A stretch of DNA of 43,373 nucleotides from Clostridia bacterium (GTDB lineage: Bacteria > Bacillota > Clostridia > Christensenellales > Aristaeellaceae): NCBI GenBank assembly GCA_017543905.1, contig JAFYFC010000011.1:1-43373 (forward strand), in the 5' to 3' direction. Both the position numbers and the translations under genes were made by a program. Below the pieces are notes generated by a model, which did no database searches, was not told where the DNA came from, and was given only the letters and a program-made list of their open reading frames with translations. Shown here one piece after another: positions 1-9,032 of the stretch. The stretch's first letter is position 1. The number at the start of each line of letters is the position of its first letter.

Positions 1-1
1 A

Positions 2-355
2 GCGTCTTATCAGGTGCAGTTCCTGCCCGCGATGGTGGGCCGTCAGTACCGCTGCGTGGTAACGGACGAGACCGGCAGCGTAACGAGCGAAGCGATGACC
101 GTAAGCAAGTATGCCGAGCCGGAGCCGCTGACCATAACCCAGCAGCCGCAGGACGTAAGTGCGAATCTGAACGACATGATCACGATCAGCATCGAAGCGA
201 CCGGCACGGGTGAGCTCAGTTATCAGTGGTATGTAAAGAACGCAGGCAGCGACACATGGGCTGCGTCCAAGTACAAGGTAGCGTCTTATGAAGTGAAGTT
301 CCTGCCCGCGATGGTGGGCCGTCAGTACCGCTGCGTGGTAACGGACGAGACCGGC
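2..355 (+). repeat. Near-identical direct repeats inside the Ig-like modules
   Basis: Bases 2-76 and 281-355 match at 72 of 75 positions, in frame, with a 279-bp (93-codon) period. The conservation at DNA level, including third codon positions, points to recent duplication or gene conversion of the module. More copies may lie left of the window. Confidence 0.85.
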
Positions 356-928
356 GAGAGCGTGACCAGCGATCCCATGACCGTTTCTCTGCGCGGCGTC
401 GACACGCCCACCGGACTTAGCGTCAGCGAGATTCACGGCTTGTTCACTCTGACCTGGGACGAGGTTGCGGCGGCGGACAGCTACGAGGTATATATCTCCG
501 ACGCTGAAGACGGCGAATACACGCTGGTGTCGACTTGGTCCACCGCGAGCGGCGAGGTAGAAGATCCCGATACGGCGGATACCTACTTCTTCAAGGTCTC
601 CGCGACGGGCACCGTGGGCGGCCAGACGATGACCAGCGAGCTTTCAAGCGCGGTCAGTATCGTAGCCAGCGGCATCCGCGTGACCGACGACGGCGTGTTC
701 GTGTACAAGAAGAACGCGGACAAAACCGGCATCGTGATAGTGAGCTACGAAGGAGTAGAAGCGACGGTGACAGTGCCCGCGACGCTTAGCGGCCTGCCCA
801 TCGTGGTGATCGGCGAGGCGGCGTTCAAGGGCAATACCATCCTTCAGGAGATCGACCTGCCCGACACCGTGGAGATCATCGACGCCGAAGCGTTCATGAA
901 CTGCACGAGCCTGAGAAGCATGTATTAA
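2..928 (+). CDS. BspA-like/Ig-like surface protein, C-terminal part (runs off left edge)
   Basis: The reading frame is open from the first complete codon (base 2), so the gene starts outside the window; 308 residues are visible. They contain two immunoglobulin-like modules of about 93 residues with the block FLPAMVGRQYRCVVTDETG. A fibronectin-III-like stretch follows (around residues 130-215, 'LTWDEVAAADSYEVYISDAEDG'-type composition). The C-terminus has the start of a BspA/LRR_5 array (VIGEAAFKGN, IIDAEAFMNCTSL). The family is secreted or cell-surface and typically binds host or polymeric ligands; no sorting motif is visible at the C-terminus. Two further LRR genes follow on the same strand, so this is a surface-protein cluster. 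The LRR array is unusually short and stops abruptly after one and a half repeats. Function beyond surface exposure cannot be assigned. Confidence 0.85.
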   Translation, partial: ASYQVQFLPAMVGRQYRCVVTDETGSVTSEAMTVSKYAEPEPLTITQQPQDVSANLNDMITISIEATGTGELSYQWYVKNAGSDTWAASKYKVASYEVKFLPAMVGRQYRCVVTDETGESVTSDPMTVSLRGVDTPTGLSVSEIHGLFTLTWDEVAAADSYEVYISDAEDGEYTLVSTWSTASGEVEDPDTADTYFFKVSATGTVGGQTMTSELSSAVSIVASGIRVTDDGVFVYKKNADKTGIVIVSYEGVEATVTVPATLSGLPIVVIGEAAFKGNTILQEIDLPDTVEIIDAEAFMNCTSLRSMY

Positions 929-948
929 ACCAAAAGTTTTAATCGAAA

Positions 949-980
949 GGGCTGCCGCTGTAAACGGCAGCCCCGTTTAT
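949..980 (+). terminator. Rho-independent terminator after the first LRR gene
   Basis: A perfect 9-bp stem (GGGCTGCCG at 949-957, CGGCAGCCC at 965-973) with a 7-base loop is followed by a T-rich tail. It sits 20 bases after the stop codon. Confidence 0.85.
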
Positions 981-1015
981 AGTTTTAAGGGACGAAAGCG
1001 CAGGAAAAAAGTGTT

Positions 1016-1273
1016 TTGCGGCGTAACCGCTCGCATAAGCGAACAGACCGTATTCAGTATATACTGATGCCGCGCCCGTTCAGGCTGCCGACGGCACTGA
1101 AACGCATAGAAAGAAATGCTTTTACGGGGACAGACGCAGGCGCGGTGCAGATACCGGGCGGCGTTGATTATATCGCGCAGGACGCGTTTTCGCCCGGAAC
1201 GGTTTTGGTGGTGACGCCCTGCTCCTATGCGGAAAGCTGGGCGGCGGAAAACGGTTTTACGTTCGAATACTGA
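1016..1273 (+). pseudogene. Remnant of a BspA-like LRR protein C-terminus
   Basis: From about base 1090 the frame encodes a typical LRR_5 end: LPTALKRIERNAFTGTD, then IPGGVDYIAQDAF, then the family's usual tail 'VTPCSYAESWAAENGF'. The upstream 25 or so residues (MRRNRSHKRT...) look non-natural and there is no ribosome site or signal peptide. It sits directly behind a terminator. It is best read as the decayed 3' end of a fourth LRR gene; the tail resembles those of the two LRR genes that follow. A small expressed protein cannot be excluded. Confidence 0.6.
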
Positions 1274-1343
1274 TTAAAAGCTCTCCGCGGACACAGCCTT
1301 CTTGATTGGAAACGGGGTCTGCGGCGATATGGGAGGTTTTCGA

Positions 1344-2936
1344 TTGAGGCGCATTTTGCTGCTTTTGCTTATTCTGTGCGCGTGCGCGTGCGCTCGGGGC
1401 GAGGGCGATATCGCCTCCGGCGTCTGCGGCGAAAACGCCTTCTGGCGGCTCACGGAGAGCGGAGAGCTGCTTATAAGCGGAGACGGCGCGATTTCGGATT
1501 ATACACTTACTGGCGCGCCGTGGTATCAGTACCGCGCGTCGGTCACGCGCTGCACGGTGGGCGAAGGCATAACGCGCGCAGGCACCGCGGCGTTCAACGC
1601 GCTTTCCGCCCTGCAGGAAATAAGCCTGCCCTCCGGCCTTTTATCCGTCGGCGTAAGCGCGTTCAGAAACTGCCGCGCGCTTGGCGGAATAACGCTGCCC
1701 GAAACCGTTACGGAGATAGGCGACAGCGCGTTTTACAACTGCAAATCGCTTAAATATGCTCGTTTTCCGGCGCAGCTCGTTTCGCTCGGCATGAACGCGT
1801 TTCACGGCTGCGAACAGCTCTCCGGCGTCACGCTGCCCGAAACGCTCACCTCTCTGGGCAGCGGCGCGTTTATGGGCTGCAGCTCGTTAAAATACGCAAA
1901 CGTCCCTTCCGAAATACGCGTGCTGGGCACCGACACGTTTAACGGCTGCGGCGCGCTCGAGCGCGTGAGCCTTTCGGAGGGACTGAGCGAGATCGGGTTC
2001 GGCGCGTTTTACTCCTGCGCGAGCCTTACGGACGTCACGCTGCCCGCCAGCCTTACGGCGCTGGGAGGCGACGTTTTTTGGGGCTGCAGCGCGCTGGGCG
2101 GGGTGATAGAGGTTTCCGCGCTCGACTGCACGGCGGCGCGTTTGGTAAGCGGCGAGGGCATGTATTTCCGCGTGCGCGCGGCTTCGGGCCTGGAATTCCG
2201 CTGTGGCGGCGCGCAGGAGCTTTACGCTCGGGGAAAACCCGGCTTGGGCGGACACGTGATCGTGCCCGATGGGGTCACGCATATAGAGGAAAACGCGTTT
2301 TCGGGAGCGCATATCGTATCCCTCGCGCTGCCCGCAAGCGTCGCGCAGCTGGGCGCGCACGCGCTTGCGGACTGCGCGGAGCTTGAGCGGCTGTACGTGC
2401 TTGGCGGCAGCGTCGTTTTTGACGAGGACGCGCTTGAAGGCGCGTCGCCCGTGGTGTACTGTTTCGAGGCTTCGGACGCGCAGGCGTATTCGCACGCGCA
2501 GGGGCTTGAAACGGTGCTGCTGACCGACCCTCAGCAGCACGTATACACGTCCGAGCCGCCCGTGCCCGCGACGCACGAAAGCGACGGGCGCACGGGAGAA
2601 ACAGCGTGCGAGATCTGCGGCGCGGTCCTCAAGGAAAGCCGCGTGATACCAAAAGGCGCGTGCGCGTATGCGCCGCAGGAGCTAAAGTCTATAGCAGACG
2701 GCGCGTTCGCGTGTTCCGCCTTCGCGCAGATAACTCTGGGCGAAAACGTGACCGGGCTTGGCGCGTATGCGTTCAGAGACTGCGAAAGCCTGCTGCTTGT
2801 CCTGCTTCCGCGCTCGCTTGCGTACATATCCGAGACCGCCTTCGAGGGCTGTACGTCCGCGGTGCTGCTGGTATACGAGGGCAGCTGCGCGGAAACGTAC
2901 GCGCGCGAAAAGGGACTTGAATACTTCCTAAGGTAA
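1344..2936 (+). CDS. Secreted BspA-like leucine-rich-repeat protein
   Basis: 530 residues from a TTG start at 1344, chosen because GGGAGG (1331-1336) lies 7 bases upstream and the protein then begins directly with a signal peptide (RRILLLLLILCACACA). An in-frame ATG at 1329 lies upstream of the ribosome site and is less likely. After a short N-terminal domain with WYQYRASVTRCTVGEGIT come at least eight LRR_5 units of about 23 residues (consensus LPxTLxxLGxxAFxGCxxL). These are interrupted near residues 405-440 by the segment 'HESDGRTGETACEICGAVL' common in clostridial BspA proteins, and followed by two more units. The end (YEGSCAETYAREKGLEYF) is the family's usual tail. Likely exported; the ligand is unknown. 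Confidence 0.85.
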   Translation: MRRILLLLLILCACACARGEGDIASGVCGENAFWRLTESGELLISGDGAISDYTLTGAPWYQYRASVTRCTVGEGITRAGTAAFNALSALQEISLPSGLLSVGVSAFRNCRALGGITLPETVTEIGDSAFYNCKSLKYARFPAQLVSLGMNAFHGCEQLSGVTLPETLTSLGSGAFMGCSSLKYANVPSEIRVLGTDTFNGCGALERVSLSEGLSEIGFGAFYSCASLTDVTLPASLTALGGDVFWGCSALGGVIEVSALDCTAARLVSGEGMYFRVRAASGLEFRCGGAQELYARGKPGLGGHVIVPDGVTHIEENAFSGAHIVSLALPASVAQLGAHALADCAELERLYVLGGSVVFDEDALEGASPVVYCFEASDAQAYSHAQGLETVLLTDPQQHVYTSEPPVPATHESDGRTGETACEICGAVLKESRVIPKGACAYAPQELKSIADGAFACSAFAQITLGENVTGLGAYAFRDCESLLLVLLPRSLAYISETAFEGCTSAVLLVYEGSCAETYAREKGLEYFLR

Positions 2937-2970
2937 GGCCTCGCCCCCGGACGGGTTATTTAAAAATGTG

Positions 2971-3003
2971 TATAATAAAGCTTTAAGCTTATAAATTAAG
3001 GAG
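2971..3003 (+). promoter_or_regulatory. Promoter -10 and ribosome site for the FN3/LRR gene
   Basis: TATAAT at 2971-2976 lies in an AT-rich stretch; no good -35 element is visible 17 bases upstream. AAGGAG at 2998-3003 is the ribosome site, 9 bases before the ATG at 3013. The repeated AAGCTT between them has no evident role. Confidence 0.55.
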
Positions 3004-3012
3004 ATTTACGTC

Positions 3013-5358
3013 ATGAAGCTTCGTTTGGCAATCGTAATTATGCTGCTGCTTTCGATCTGCGCGCAGGCGTCCGGTATGTCCAGCACGCAGAAGGAACAAA
3101 AGTACGTTTCCGCGGTCGCTGCGCTTGAAACCTACCTGCAGGGCACCGAGGAAAGCGTCGTCACGCTTTCCGCGATAAAAAGGGAATTCGACAGCCTTGA
3201 AAACTACAGTAAAAGCGCGACCTTCGCGTATTACGTGAACGTGCTGCTTAACGTCGCGCAGAACGACTTCGGCTTTATGACGACGCATTTTCTGAACATG
3301 CTGGAAAAGGACGGGGAGTTCGACAGGTACATAGAGGACAACCTGACAGACAGCTCCATTCAGAACGTCGCGCGGCTCAAAAGCTACGCCGAGGCGCGCA
3401 AATACGAGTATAACGGCGACATAGTAGCCGCGGCGGAATTCTATAAGGACGCGATACCGTTTTTCGATTCGATGAAGCGCTGCGACAGGATACTTATAGA
3501 GCAGTACGAAAGCCTTTATCTTGAAGCGATGAAACGCTTAAATAACGGCGATTACGTCGGCGCGTACATGCTGCTGGAGCAGACGCAGGGCTACAAGGAT
3601 TCAAGCGAGCTGATGTATTCGATAGTATTGTATTTCGGCTATACGCCTGAAAACGAACAGGACAATCCGGGCAGCGTAACGAACGCCTCTGTGCAAAGCA
3701 AAACCGCGGATTCTGTCACGCTCACATGGGACGAGGCCGCGCACGCTGCCCGTTACACAGTGGAGTATCGGTTAAGCGGCGACACGGCGTGGACGCAGGC
3801 GGGAGAGACGGTGAGCGCGGGCTTTACAGTTACGGGACTTAACGCGGACAACGTATACGATTTTCTTGTGACCGCGTACGCGGGAAGCTACAAAACGGAA
3901 GGCTTCACGCTTGAAGCGGTAAGCACCGCAGACGCCGCTTCGGGCGAAGCCGATGCAGAGCCGGAGCCTGATGCGTCAGACCCTGAATGGGAATACATGG
4001 ACGAAGAGGAGCGCGTGAGCGGGAATTACAAATACCGCGTCTTTACGGACGGCACAGTCGAGATAACAGGCTACATAGGCGAATACCGCAAAGAGGAGCT
4101 TGTAATACCCGCAACACTGGGCGGCAGGAGCGTAAAGTCTGTAGGCTATTTGGCTTTTGGCCAAAACAGTCTGCTCAGCATGAAACGGGTAATTGTTCCA
4201 GATGGAGTAAAAAGGATAGAGCGTTGGGCTTTTGCACATAATTATGAGCTTGAATCGGTAGATTTGCCGCAAAGTCTGCTTGAGATAGGTGAAAATGCTT
4301 TCTATCACAGCGCTATAGAAGAGATTAAATTGCCGGACAGCCTGCTTTCATTAGGCGGAGAAGCTTTTATGAGCTGTGATAATCTCCGTACGGTTGAACT
4401 GCCGGAAAGCCTCCGGTCAATAACGGGCAACCTGTTCCGGGAATGTAAAAACCTTACGGCGGTCAGTGTTTCGCCGCGCAGCGAATATTTTGCGACGATC
4501 GACGGCGTGCTGTTTTCAAAAACGGACAAAAGACTTATAACATATCCTATAGGGCGCACAGATGAACGGTATACCGTCCCAGATGGAGTCGAAGTAATAG
4601 GAAGAGGGGCTTTTTCCGGGAGTAATCTGGTCAGCGTCACCCTGCCGGAGGGCTTGCGCTCAATAGAGTATCAAGCGTTTTTCGTCTGCCGGAATCTGAG
4701 GTCTCTGAATCTGCCGGATTCGCTGGTCTCGATCGGGGAATCAGCATTATTCAGCTGCGCCCTTCAAACCATAGAGATACCCGCGGGCGTCAGTTATATA
4801 GAAGCCAATCCGTTTGACAGCGACTCACTGACAAGCATAACCGTATCGCCCCGCAATGAGTATTACGCGTCGGTTGACGGCGTGCTGTTTTCAAAGGCGG
4901 ACAAAAAGCTTGTGGCTTATCCCGAAGGGCGGACGGAACAGACATATACCGTTCCGGAGGGCATCGAAATTATAGGAAGAGAGGCTTTCTTTTATAATGC
5001 CAATATCGTTCAGGTCATCCTGCCGGAAAGCCTGCTCGTTATTGAAAATAGAGCTTTCTCAGGATGCGGAAACCTTGCCTCCGTAAACCTGCCGCGCCGT
5101 CTGCGTGTGATCGAAGAGGGTGCATTCAACGGCAATTCTTCTCTGTCGGAGCTCACTATACCGAAGAGCGTTACGGAAATTGGGAGCGGCAGATATGCAG
5201 GCTCAAAAAATTTTGTTACTACTACATATTACTATGATGGTTCTAGTCAGACAGTTCAGATCCCCCTCAAGGTATACCGCGGTTCGTACGCCGAGCAATA
5301 CTGCATCGAAAACGGGCTAAGATACACGGCGCTTGACAGCGTAGACTGGCTGAACTGA
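3013..5358 (+). CDS. Secreted TPR-like/FN3/BspA-LRR protein
   Basis: 781 residues. Signal peptide at 1-20 (MKLRLAIVIMLLLSICAQAS). Residues 25-210 are helical and TPR-like, ending in the GYKDSSEL motif often seen in clostridial secreted proteins. A fibronectin type III domain follows at about 222-300 (SVTLTWDEAAHAARYTVEYR). After an acidic linker (EADAEPEPDASDPEWEYMDEEE), a long LRR_5 array runs from about 340 to the end. Inside the array a block with SPRxEYxAxxDGVLFSK, then YP.GRT, then YTVP.G, occurs twice (about 484-540 and 609-665), an internal duplication. The second half (from about base 4160) is visibly more AT-rich in codon choice than the first. Likely a surface adhesin or polymer-binding protein; the ligand is unknown. 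Confidence 0.85.
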   Translation: MKLRLAIVIMLLLSICAQASGMSSTQKEQKYVSAVAALETYLQGTEESVVTLSAIKREFDSLENYSKSATFAYYVNVLLNVAQNDFGFMTTHFLNMLEKDGEFDRYIEDNLTDSSIQNVARLKSYAEARKYEYNGDIVAAAEFYKDAIPFFDSMKRCDRILIEQYESLYLEAMKRLNNGDYVGAYMLLEQTQGYKDSSELMYSIVLYFGYTPENEQDNPGSVTNASVQSKTADSVTLTWDEAAHAARYTVEYRLSGDTAWTQAGETVSAGFTVTGLNADNVYDFLVTAYAGSYKTEGFTLEAVSTADAASGEADAEPEPDASDPEWEYMDEEERVSGNYKYRVFTDGTVEITGYIGEYRKEELVIPATLGGRSVKSVGYLAFGQNSLLSMKRVIVPDGVKRIERWAFAHNYELESVDLPQSLLEIGENAFYHSAIEEIKLPDSLLSLGGEAFMSCDNLRTVELPESLRSITGNLFRECKNLTAVSVSPRSEYFATIDGVLFSKTDKRLITYPIGRTDERYTVPDGVEVIGRGAFSGSNLVSVTLPEGLRSIEYQAFFVCRNLRSLNLPDSLVSIGESALFSCALQTIEIPAGVSYIEANPFDSDSLTSITVSPRNEYYASVDGVLFSKADKKLVAYPEGRTEQTYTVPEGIEIIGREAFFYNANIVQVILPESLLVIENRAFSGCGNLASVNLPRRLRVIEEGAFNGNSSLSELTIPKSVTEIGSGRYAGSKNFVTTTYYYDGSSQTVQIPLKVYRGSYAEQYCIENGLRYTALDSVDWLN

Positions 5359-5389
5359 AGTAGGCAGCGCTTGCTGAAACACGGAGCAT

Positions 5390-5456
5390 AATAACGGATC
5401 GGTATACACAGCCGAGCCTTAAGGCACGCGCGCGCATACCGATCCGCTTCGTTATT
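5390..5456. terminator. Bidirectional terminator between convergent genes
   Basis: A perfect 11-bp stem (5395-5405 with 5436-5446), plus flanking AATAAC/GTTATT pairing (5390-5395 with 5451-5456) and an inner GCCTTAAGGC palindrome. T-rich sequence follows on the plus strand. It separates the LRR gene from the convergent SGNH hydrolase gene. Confidence 0.75.
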
Positions 5457-5520
5457 TTGTAAAGCTATTATATACATGCGCGCAGAAGCATTTACTGCTC
5501 GCCTGCGCATTATAATCCAA

Positions 5521-7740
5521 TCAGCCGATCAGCAGCCCGAACAGAAAGCCTTCGAGCAGACCCTCGAGGTCGTAATCGTCGTAGTATTCTTCGTCCTCGT
5601 CCATGCCGAGCAGCGCGTAGGCGTCGGTCGGGGAGTCGGAAAAGATATATTCGAGCTGGCGGGTCATGTCCAGCTTCAGGCCGTTTTCGTTCTGCACGCT
5701 CCCCTCGGTGATAAAATACACGTAGTCGAAGGTCATGTCCGGCAGGAAGCCTACCTCCATATCCACGCCCTTCAGCTCGAGATCTGTCATGCTGCCGCTG
5801 CGCAGGCCGCTCATGCCGTTGCCGTAGAGTATGTAATCCCATATGTCGCTCAAGTACTCGTCTGAGGAATATGAGCCGTCAAAGAGCATATAGGGGTTAT
5901 CGTAAATTTCCGCGAGTGAATGCTCGCCGTCTGAATACTCCGTGTCCTCCTGCCACCTTTCAAGTATCTGGTATACGCTCATATCGAGCTTAAGCAGCTG
6001 CTCCGTGGACAGATGGACCGTGAAGCTGTTTTTTTCCAGCTCGATTTGCATATCGGCTGCGTCATAGGTGTAATTATAGCTTGTCACGCCTTCGACGATG
6101 CCGGTATCTATGAAAAACACGGGCCAGCTGCTTTTGCCGTCGCCGCGCGTGCGTTCGTAGCTTTGCCAGTCGCGCCCGGCCACGTCGTCGTAGCGCCGGC
6201 CCGACGCGGCGGCATAGGCGGTTTCGGGATGCTTGGGATCGTAGCCCGTCACGCGGCTGTCGCAGACGTCCGCCTGAATGATGTCGATCGTGCCGAAGTC
6301 CGAGTAGTTTATGTATTCCGCCCGGCCCTCGTACCAGCTGCCGTTCGCAGTGAGCCGGTCCCAGGCGTATTTGAACATTTTGCGGGCTTCCAGTTCGTTT
6401 ATTTTCTGCTGCACGCACTCGGCGTATGCGGCAAGCCCCGCCTCGTTCGGATGGACCGAGTAGAAGCTGCCAAGTTTCGTCAGTGTGCCCTCCCAATCCT
6501 GATACGTCCTTACGAGTTCAACGGGATTCAGATACGGCTCGTCCGAATACGCCGCGTGTCCGCCTTTGCCGTCTCCGTCGAAGGCTTCGTATACGTCGAC
6601 GTAATGGATGTTTATGCCCCGCTCCTGCAGACTCTCAACGTTTTTCTTCAGATGCTCGTTGAATTCCCTTACCGCCTCGTTGACCTCCGCGGCCTCCTGC
6701 GCCGTGACTGTGTACGTGCCCAGCGCGTTGTATATGTGTATGCCGCCCGTAATAATATCGGCAAGCACTTCGGCTCCCTCGAACACGGCTTTAGTGCCTG
6801 TACCGCCTACGCCCAGCAGCAGTGAAAGCAGGGCGTCAGTGGTGGCTTCTTTGTTTTCTTCGCTCACGATCCGACTTATCTTTTCTTCGAGCGTGCGTTC
6901 CGCGAAGAGCGGCGGATAGCCGGCCACGATGATCGCCGTATCTTTGCCCAGTATTTTTGAAATATCTTTATATATGTTTTCCAGGTCTTCGTCCAGCGTC
7001 GGCAGATGAGCCCTGGCGCTGTCCAGCATTTCCGTAAGCGTATATTTCTTAAGCTCTTCATCCTGTAAAGCTTCCGGCGTGAATACTTTGGTCACAATGT
7101 CGCTGAAGCCCACGTCGTTTCCGCCCAGCGTCAGCGTGACGTAATCCACATGCCTGCCCTGTGCTTTTAATTCATTTGCCAGATTGACCAGCGCTTCCCG
7201 CTGAGGCGTGATAGGCCTCGATTCATTTATGAATATTTCCATCCTTTCATACTTTATATCTTCGCCTTTCAGCATATCGAGCGTTTTTTTCATGTTTTCG
7301 ATTTCGGATTTTGCAAAATCCTGAGGAGTCCTTACTTTATTTATCGGCCTGTACTGTGTGCCCCAGTAATGATCGGTCGTGGCGCCTGAGGACGCGAAAA
7401 AATACCAGTTCGTGTCCTTATTCTGACTCATGGGGCCGGAAACGGCGGGCAGGGTCAGCCGGCCGGGCCAGGACCTGGTGGAGCGGTGGCCGAGCCAGTC
7501 TTCGCTTTCGAGTCTCTGCTCGAGGCTCCGGTCGATGACCGTGCCTTCGATCTTCTGCCCGTAAAAGGGTTCGTTGCCTTCGCCCGAGGAAAACGAATCG
7601 CCGAGCGACACGATTATGCGGCTGGGCTGATAGGGCTCGCTTGCATCTTCCGCCGCGGCAGACGTATGCGGGATAAGCAGGCAGAGCGCCAGCATAAACG
7701 CGCACAGCGCGCGGCGCAGCCTGATTTTCGTCCGTTTCAT
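5521..7740 (-). CDS. Secreted SGNH/GDSL-family hydrolase
   Basis: 739 residues with a signal peptide (about 1-30, ending HTSAAA). The SGNH blocks are clear: block I GDSFSSGEG at 47-55 (nucleophile Ser49), the GGNDVGF block near residue 208, and the catalytic His in HPNEAG near 433. The usual Asp three residues before that His is absent (the sequence is FYSVHP), which recalls the Ser-His dyad type known for Streptomyces esterases. The sequence has about 300 extra C-terminal residues rich in acidic and aromatic positions, with no domain I recognise. AGAGGT precedes the ATG. It follows the UroD-family gene by 27 bases, so they form an operon. Probably a secreted esterase or lipase; the substrate is unknown. 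Confidence 0.85.
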   Translation of the reverse strand: MKRTKIRLRRALCAFMLALCLLIPHTSAAAEDASEPYQPSRIIVSLGDSFSSGEGNEPFYGQKIEGTVIDRSLEQRLESEDWLGHRSTRSWPGRLTLPAVSGPMSQNKDTNWYFFASSGATTDHYWGTQYRPINKVRTPQDFAKSEIENMKKTLDMLKGEDIKYERMEIFINESRPITPQREALVNLANELKAQGRHVDYVTLTLGGNDVGFSDIVTKVFTPEALQDEELKKYTLTEMLDSARAHLPTLDEDLENIYKDISKILGKDTAIIVAGYPPLFAERTLEEKISRIVSEENKEATTDALLSLLLGVGGTGTKAVFEGAEVLADIITGGIHIYNALGTYTVTAQEAAEVNEAVREFNEHLKKNVESLQERGINIHYVDVYEAFDGDGKGGHAAYSDEPYLNPVELVRTYQDWEGTLTKLGSFYSVHPNEAGLAAYAECVQQKINELEARKMFKYAWDRLTANGSWYEGRAEYINYSDFGTIDIIQADVCDSRVTGYDPKHPETAYAAASGRRYDDVAGRDWQSYERTRGDGKSSWPVFFIDTGIVEGVTSYNYTYDAADMQIELEKNSFTVHLSTEQLLKLDMSVYQILERWQEDTEYSDGEHSLAEIYDNPYMLFDGSYSSDEYLSDIWDYILYGNGMSGLRSGSMTDLELKGVDMEVGFLPDMTFDYVYFITEGSVQNENGLKLDMTRQLEYIFSDSPTDAYALLGMDEDEEYYDDYDLEGLLEGFLFGLLIG

Positions 7741-7767
7741 GCTATTACCTCTTTTCGTATACTGCCC

Positions 7768-8796
7768 TCAGTACGGCAGCAGCAGCAAATTGTCCCGGTT
7801 ATGCGCGCCGTATTCGTTCCAGGGGCTTGACAGCGAGAGATGCAGCCCCTTGTCCACCGTGCAGGAGAGCACCTTTTCCATTTCGTTCAAATGCGGCTGG
7901 GACATGTTTATCCCGCGCAGTCCTTCGAGCCGCGCCAGTCGGTCTATAAAGTGATCCCCGCGTCCGCAGAAATGCACGATGCCGCCGTATTTTTTAAGCA
8001 GCTTTCCGTCGTAGGGCGCTATGAATTCGTCGAACATGTCGGGTGAAAGGTTCATCGCGCTGTCGTCTCGGATAACGAGCGCGCCCTTTTCTATATGCCT
8101 GAAGTAGCTCGCGGTGCCGCCCGGCACGACCTTAAGCCATTCGTCCATTATGAAGCTTATGAATTCGGTCATTTTCGCAAGCAGCGCGTGGATGAGCTCC
8201 GGCTCGTCGTACAGATCGTAAAAGTATTCGCTGCCGTACAGAAGCTCGATATTGTCCATCGGGCCCTGCAGGTCGGGCTGCTCTATGCGCACGAAGCGTC
8301 CGATCTTGGGGTATTTCGCGCGTATGGCGTTGAATTTTTCCGCCACGCGGAATATGTCTTTGAAATTGCCCGCAAGGCGGTCCGGCAGGGGCTTTTCAAG
8401 CAGCGCCGCGCAGCCTTTTTGTCCCAGCTTCACCACGTTCGGCAGAGAGTTGGTTTCCCGCGGCATAATGAATTTCTGCGCTCCGAACGCCGTGGCTACG
8501 TTGCCGACGCCGTAATTGCACCTTACGCGCAGGGGATGGATCGTGCTTTTTTTTAGTATGTCGCTCACGCGGCGAAATTCGCTCAGGATCATCGCCTCAT
8601 CGTCCTCGAGCGCGTCGTTTATGTTTATGTCGGGCCATTTAAGCCCCGGCTCGGACGCGGGTCTGGGCGCGGGCGCGTGCGTCATGCCGGCGCGGTACTC
8701 CTTCCAGTCCTCCCAGAACGCCTCTATTTCGAGCTCCTTGTCCAGATCGAGCCGCGCCTCGATGTCCTCTAAATAATCGTAAAGCTTGTAATCCAT
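7768..8796 (-). CDS. Uroporphyrinogen decarboxylase/MtaA-type methyltransferase family protein
   Basis: 342 residues with the UroD/MtaA barrel pattern. The motif VHFCGRGDHFIDRL (about 287-300) carries the H-x-C pair that binds zinc in methylcobamide:CoM-type methyltransferases, and a further Cys (VLSCTVDKG) lies near the C-terminus as expected for the third ligand. FYDLYDEPELIHALLAKMTEF is another family signature. In Clostridia such proteins usually transfer methyl groups between corrinoid proteins and small acceptors rather than making haem. No corrinoid protein is encoded next to it. AGGAGG ribosome site and a near-consensus promoter lie just upstream; the SGNH hydrolase gene follows in the same operon. 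The substrate is unknown. Confidence 0.8.
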   Translation of the reverse strand: MDYKLYDYLEDIEARLDLDKELEIEAFWEDWKEYRAGMTHAPAPRPASEPGLKWPDININDALEDDEAMILSEFRRVSDILKKSTIHPLRVRCNYGVGNVATAFGAQKFIMPRETNSLPNVVKLGQKGCAALLEKPLPDRLAGNFKDIFRVAEKFNAIRAKYPKIGRFVRIEQPDLQGPMDNIELLYGSEYFYDLYDEPELIHALLAKMTEFISFIMDEWLKVVPGGTASYFRHIEKGALVIRDDSAMNLSPDMFDEFIAPYDGKLLKKYGGIVHFCGRGDHFIDRLARLEGLRGINMSQPHLNEMEKVLSCTVDKGLHLSLSSPWNEYGAHNRDNLLLLPY

Positions 8797-8820
8797 ATTC
8801 CCGCCTCCTGTGATACGAAT

Positions 8821-8849
8821 ATTTTACCACAGCGGGCGTGAGTTGTCAA
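8821..8849 (-). promoter_or_regulatory. Sigma-A promoter of the UroD-SGNH operon
   Basis: On the minus strand: TTGACA (8844-8849), a 17-base spacer, TAAAAT (8821-8826), with TGG directly before the -10 (extended -10). Confidence 0.85.
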
Positions 8850-8970
8850 AAGAGATTTGGGGGAGCGGCGCCACCGCCGGTACGGGCGGCGCGCGGTATA
8901 ATGATTCAGACAGTGAAAATGACGGGAATATTACGGCGTCAAAAACAGCGCTTTACAGGACATTCTGCGG

Positions 8971-8999
8971 TTGTAAAACGCGGCGCGCTGCGGTATAAT
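8971..8999 (+). promoter_or_regulatory. Promoter of recO
   Basis: TTGTAA (8971-8976), a 17-base spacer, TATAAT (8994-8999), 33 bases before the recO start. A second TATAAT at 8897-8902 has no partner -35. Confidence 0.75.
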
Positions 9000-9032
9000 A
9001 TAGCGTAAACTTCTAACTGCGAAAGGCATACT

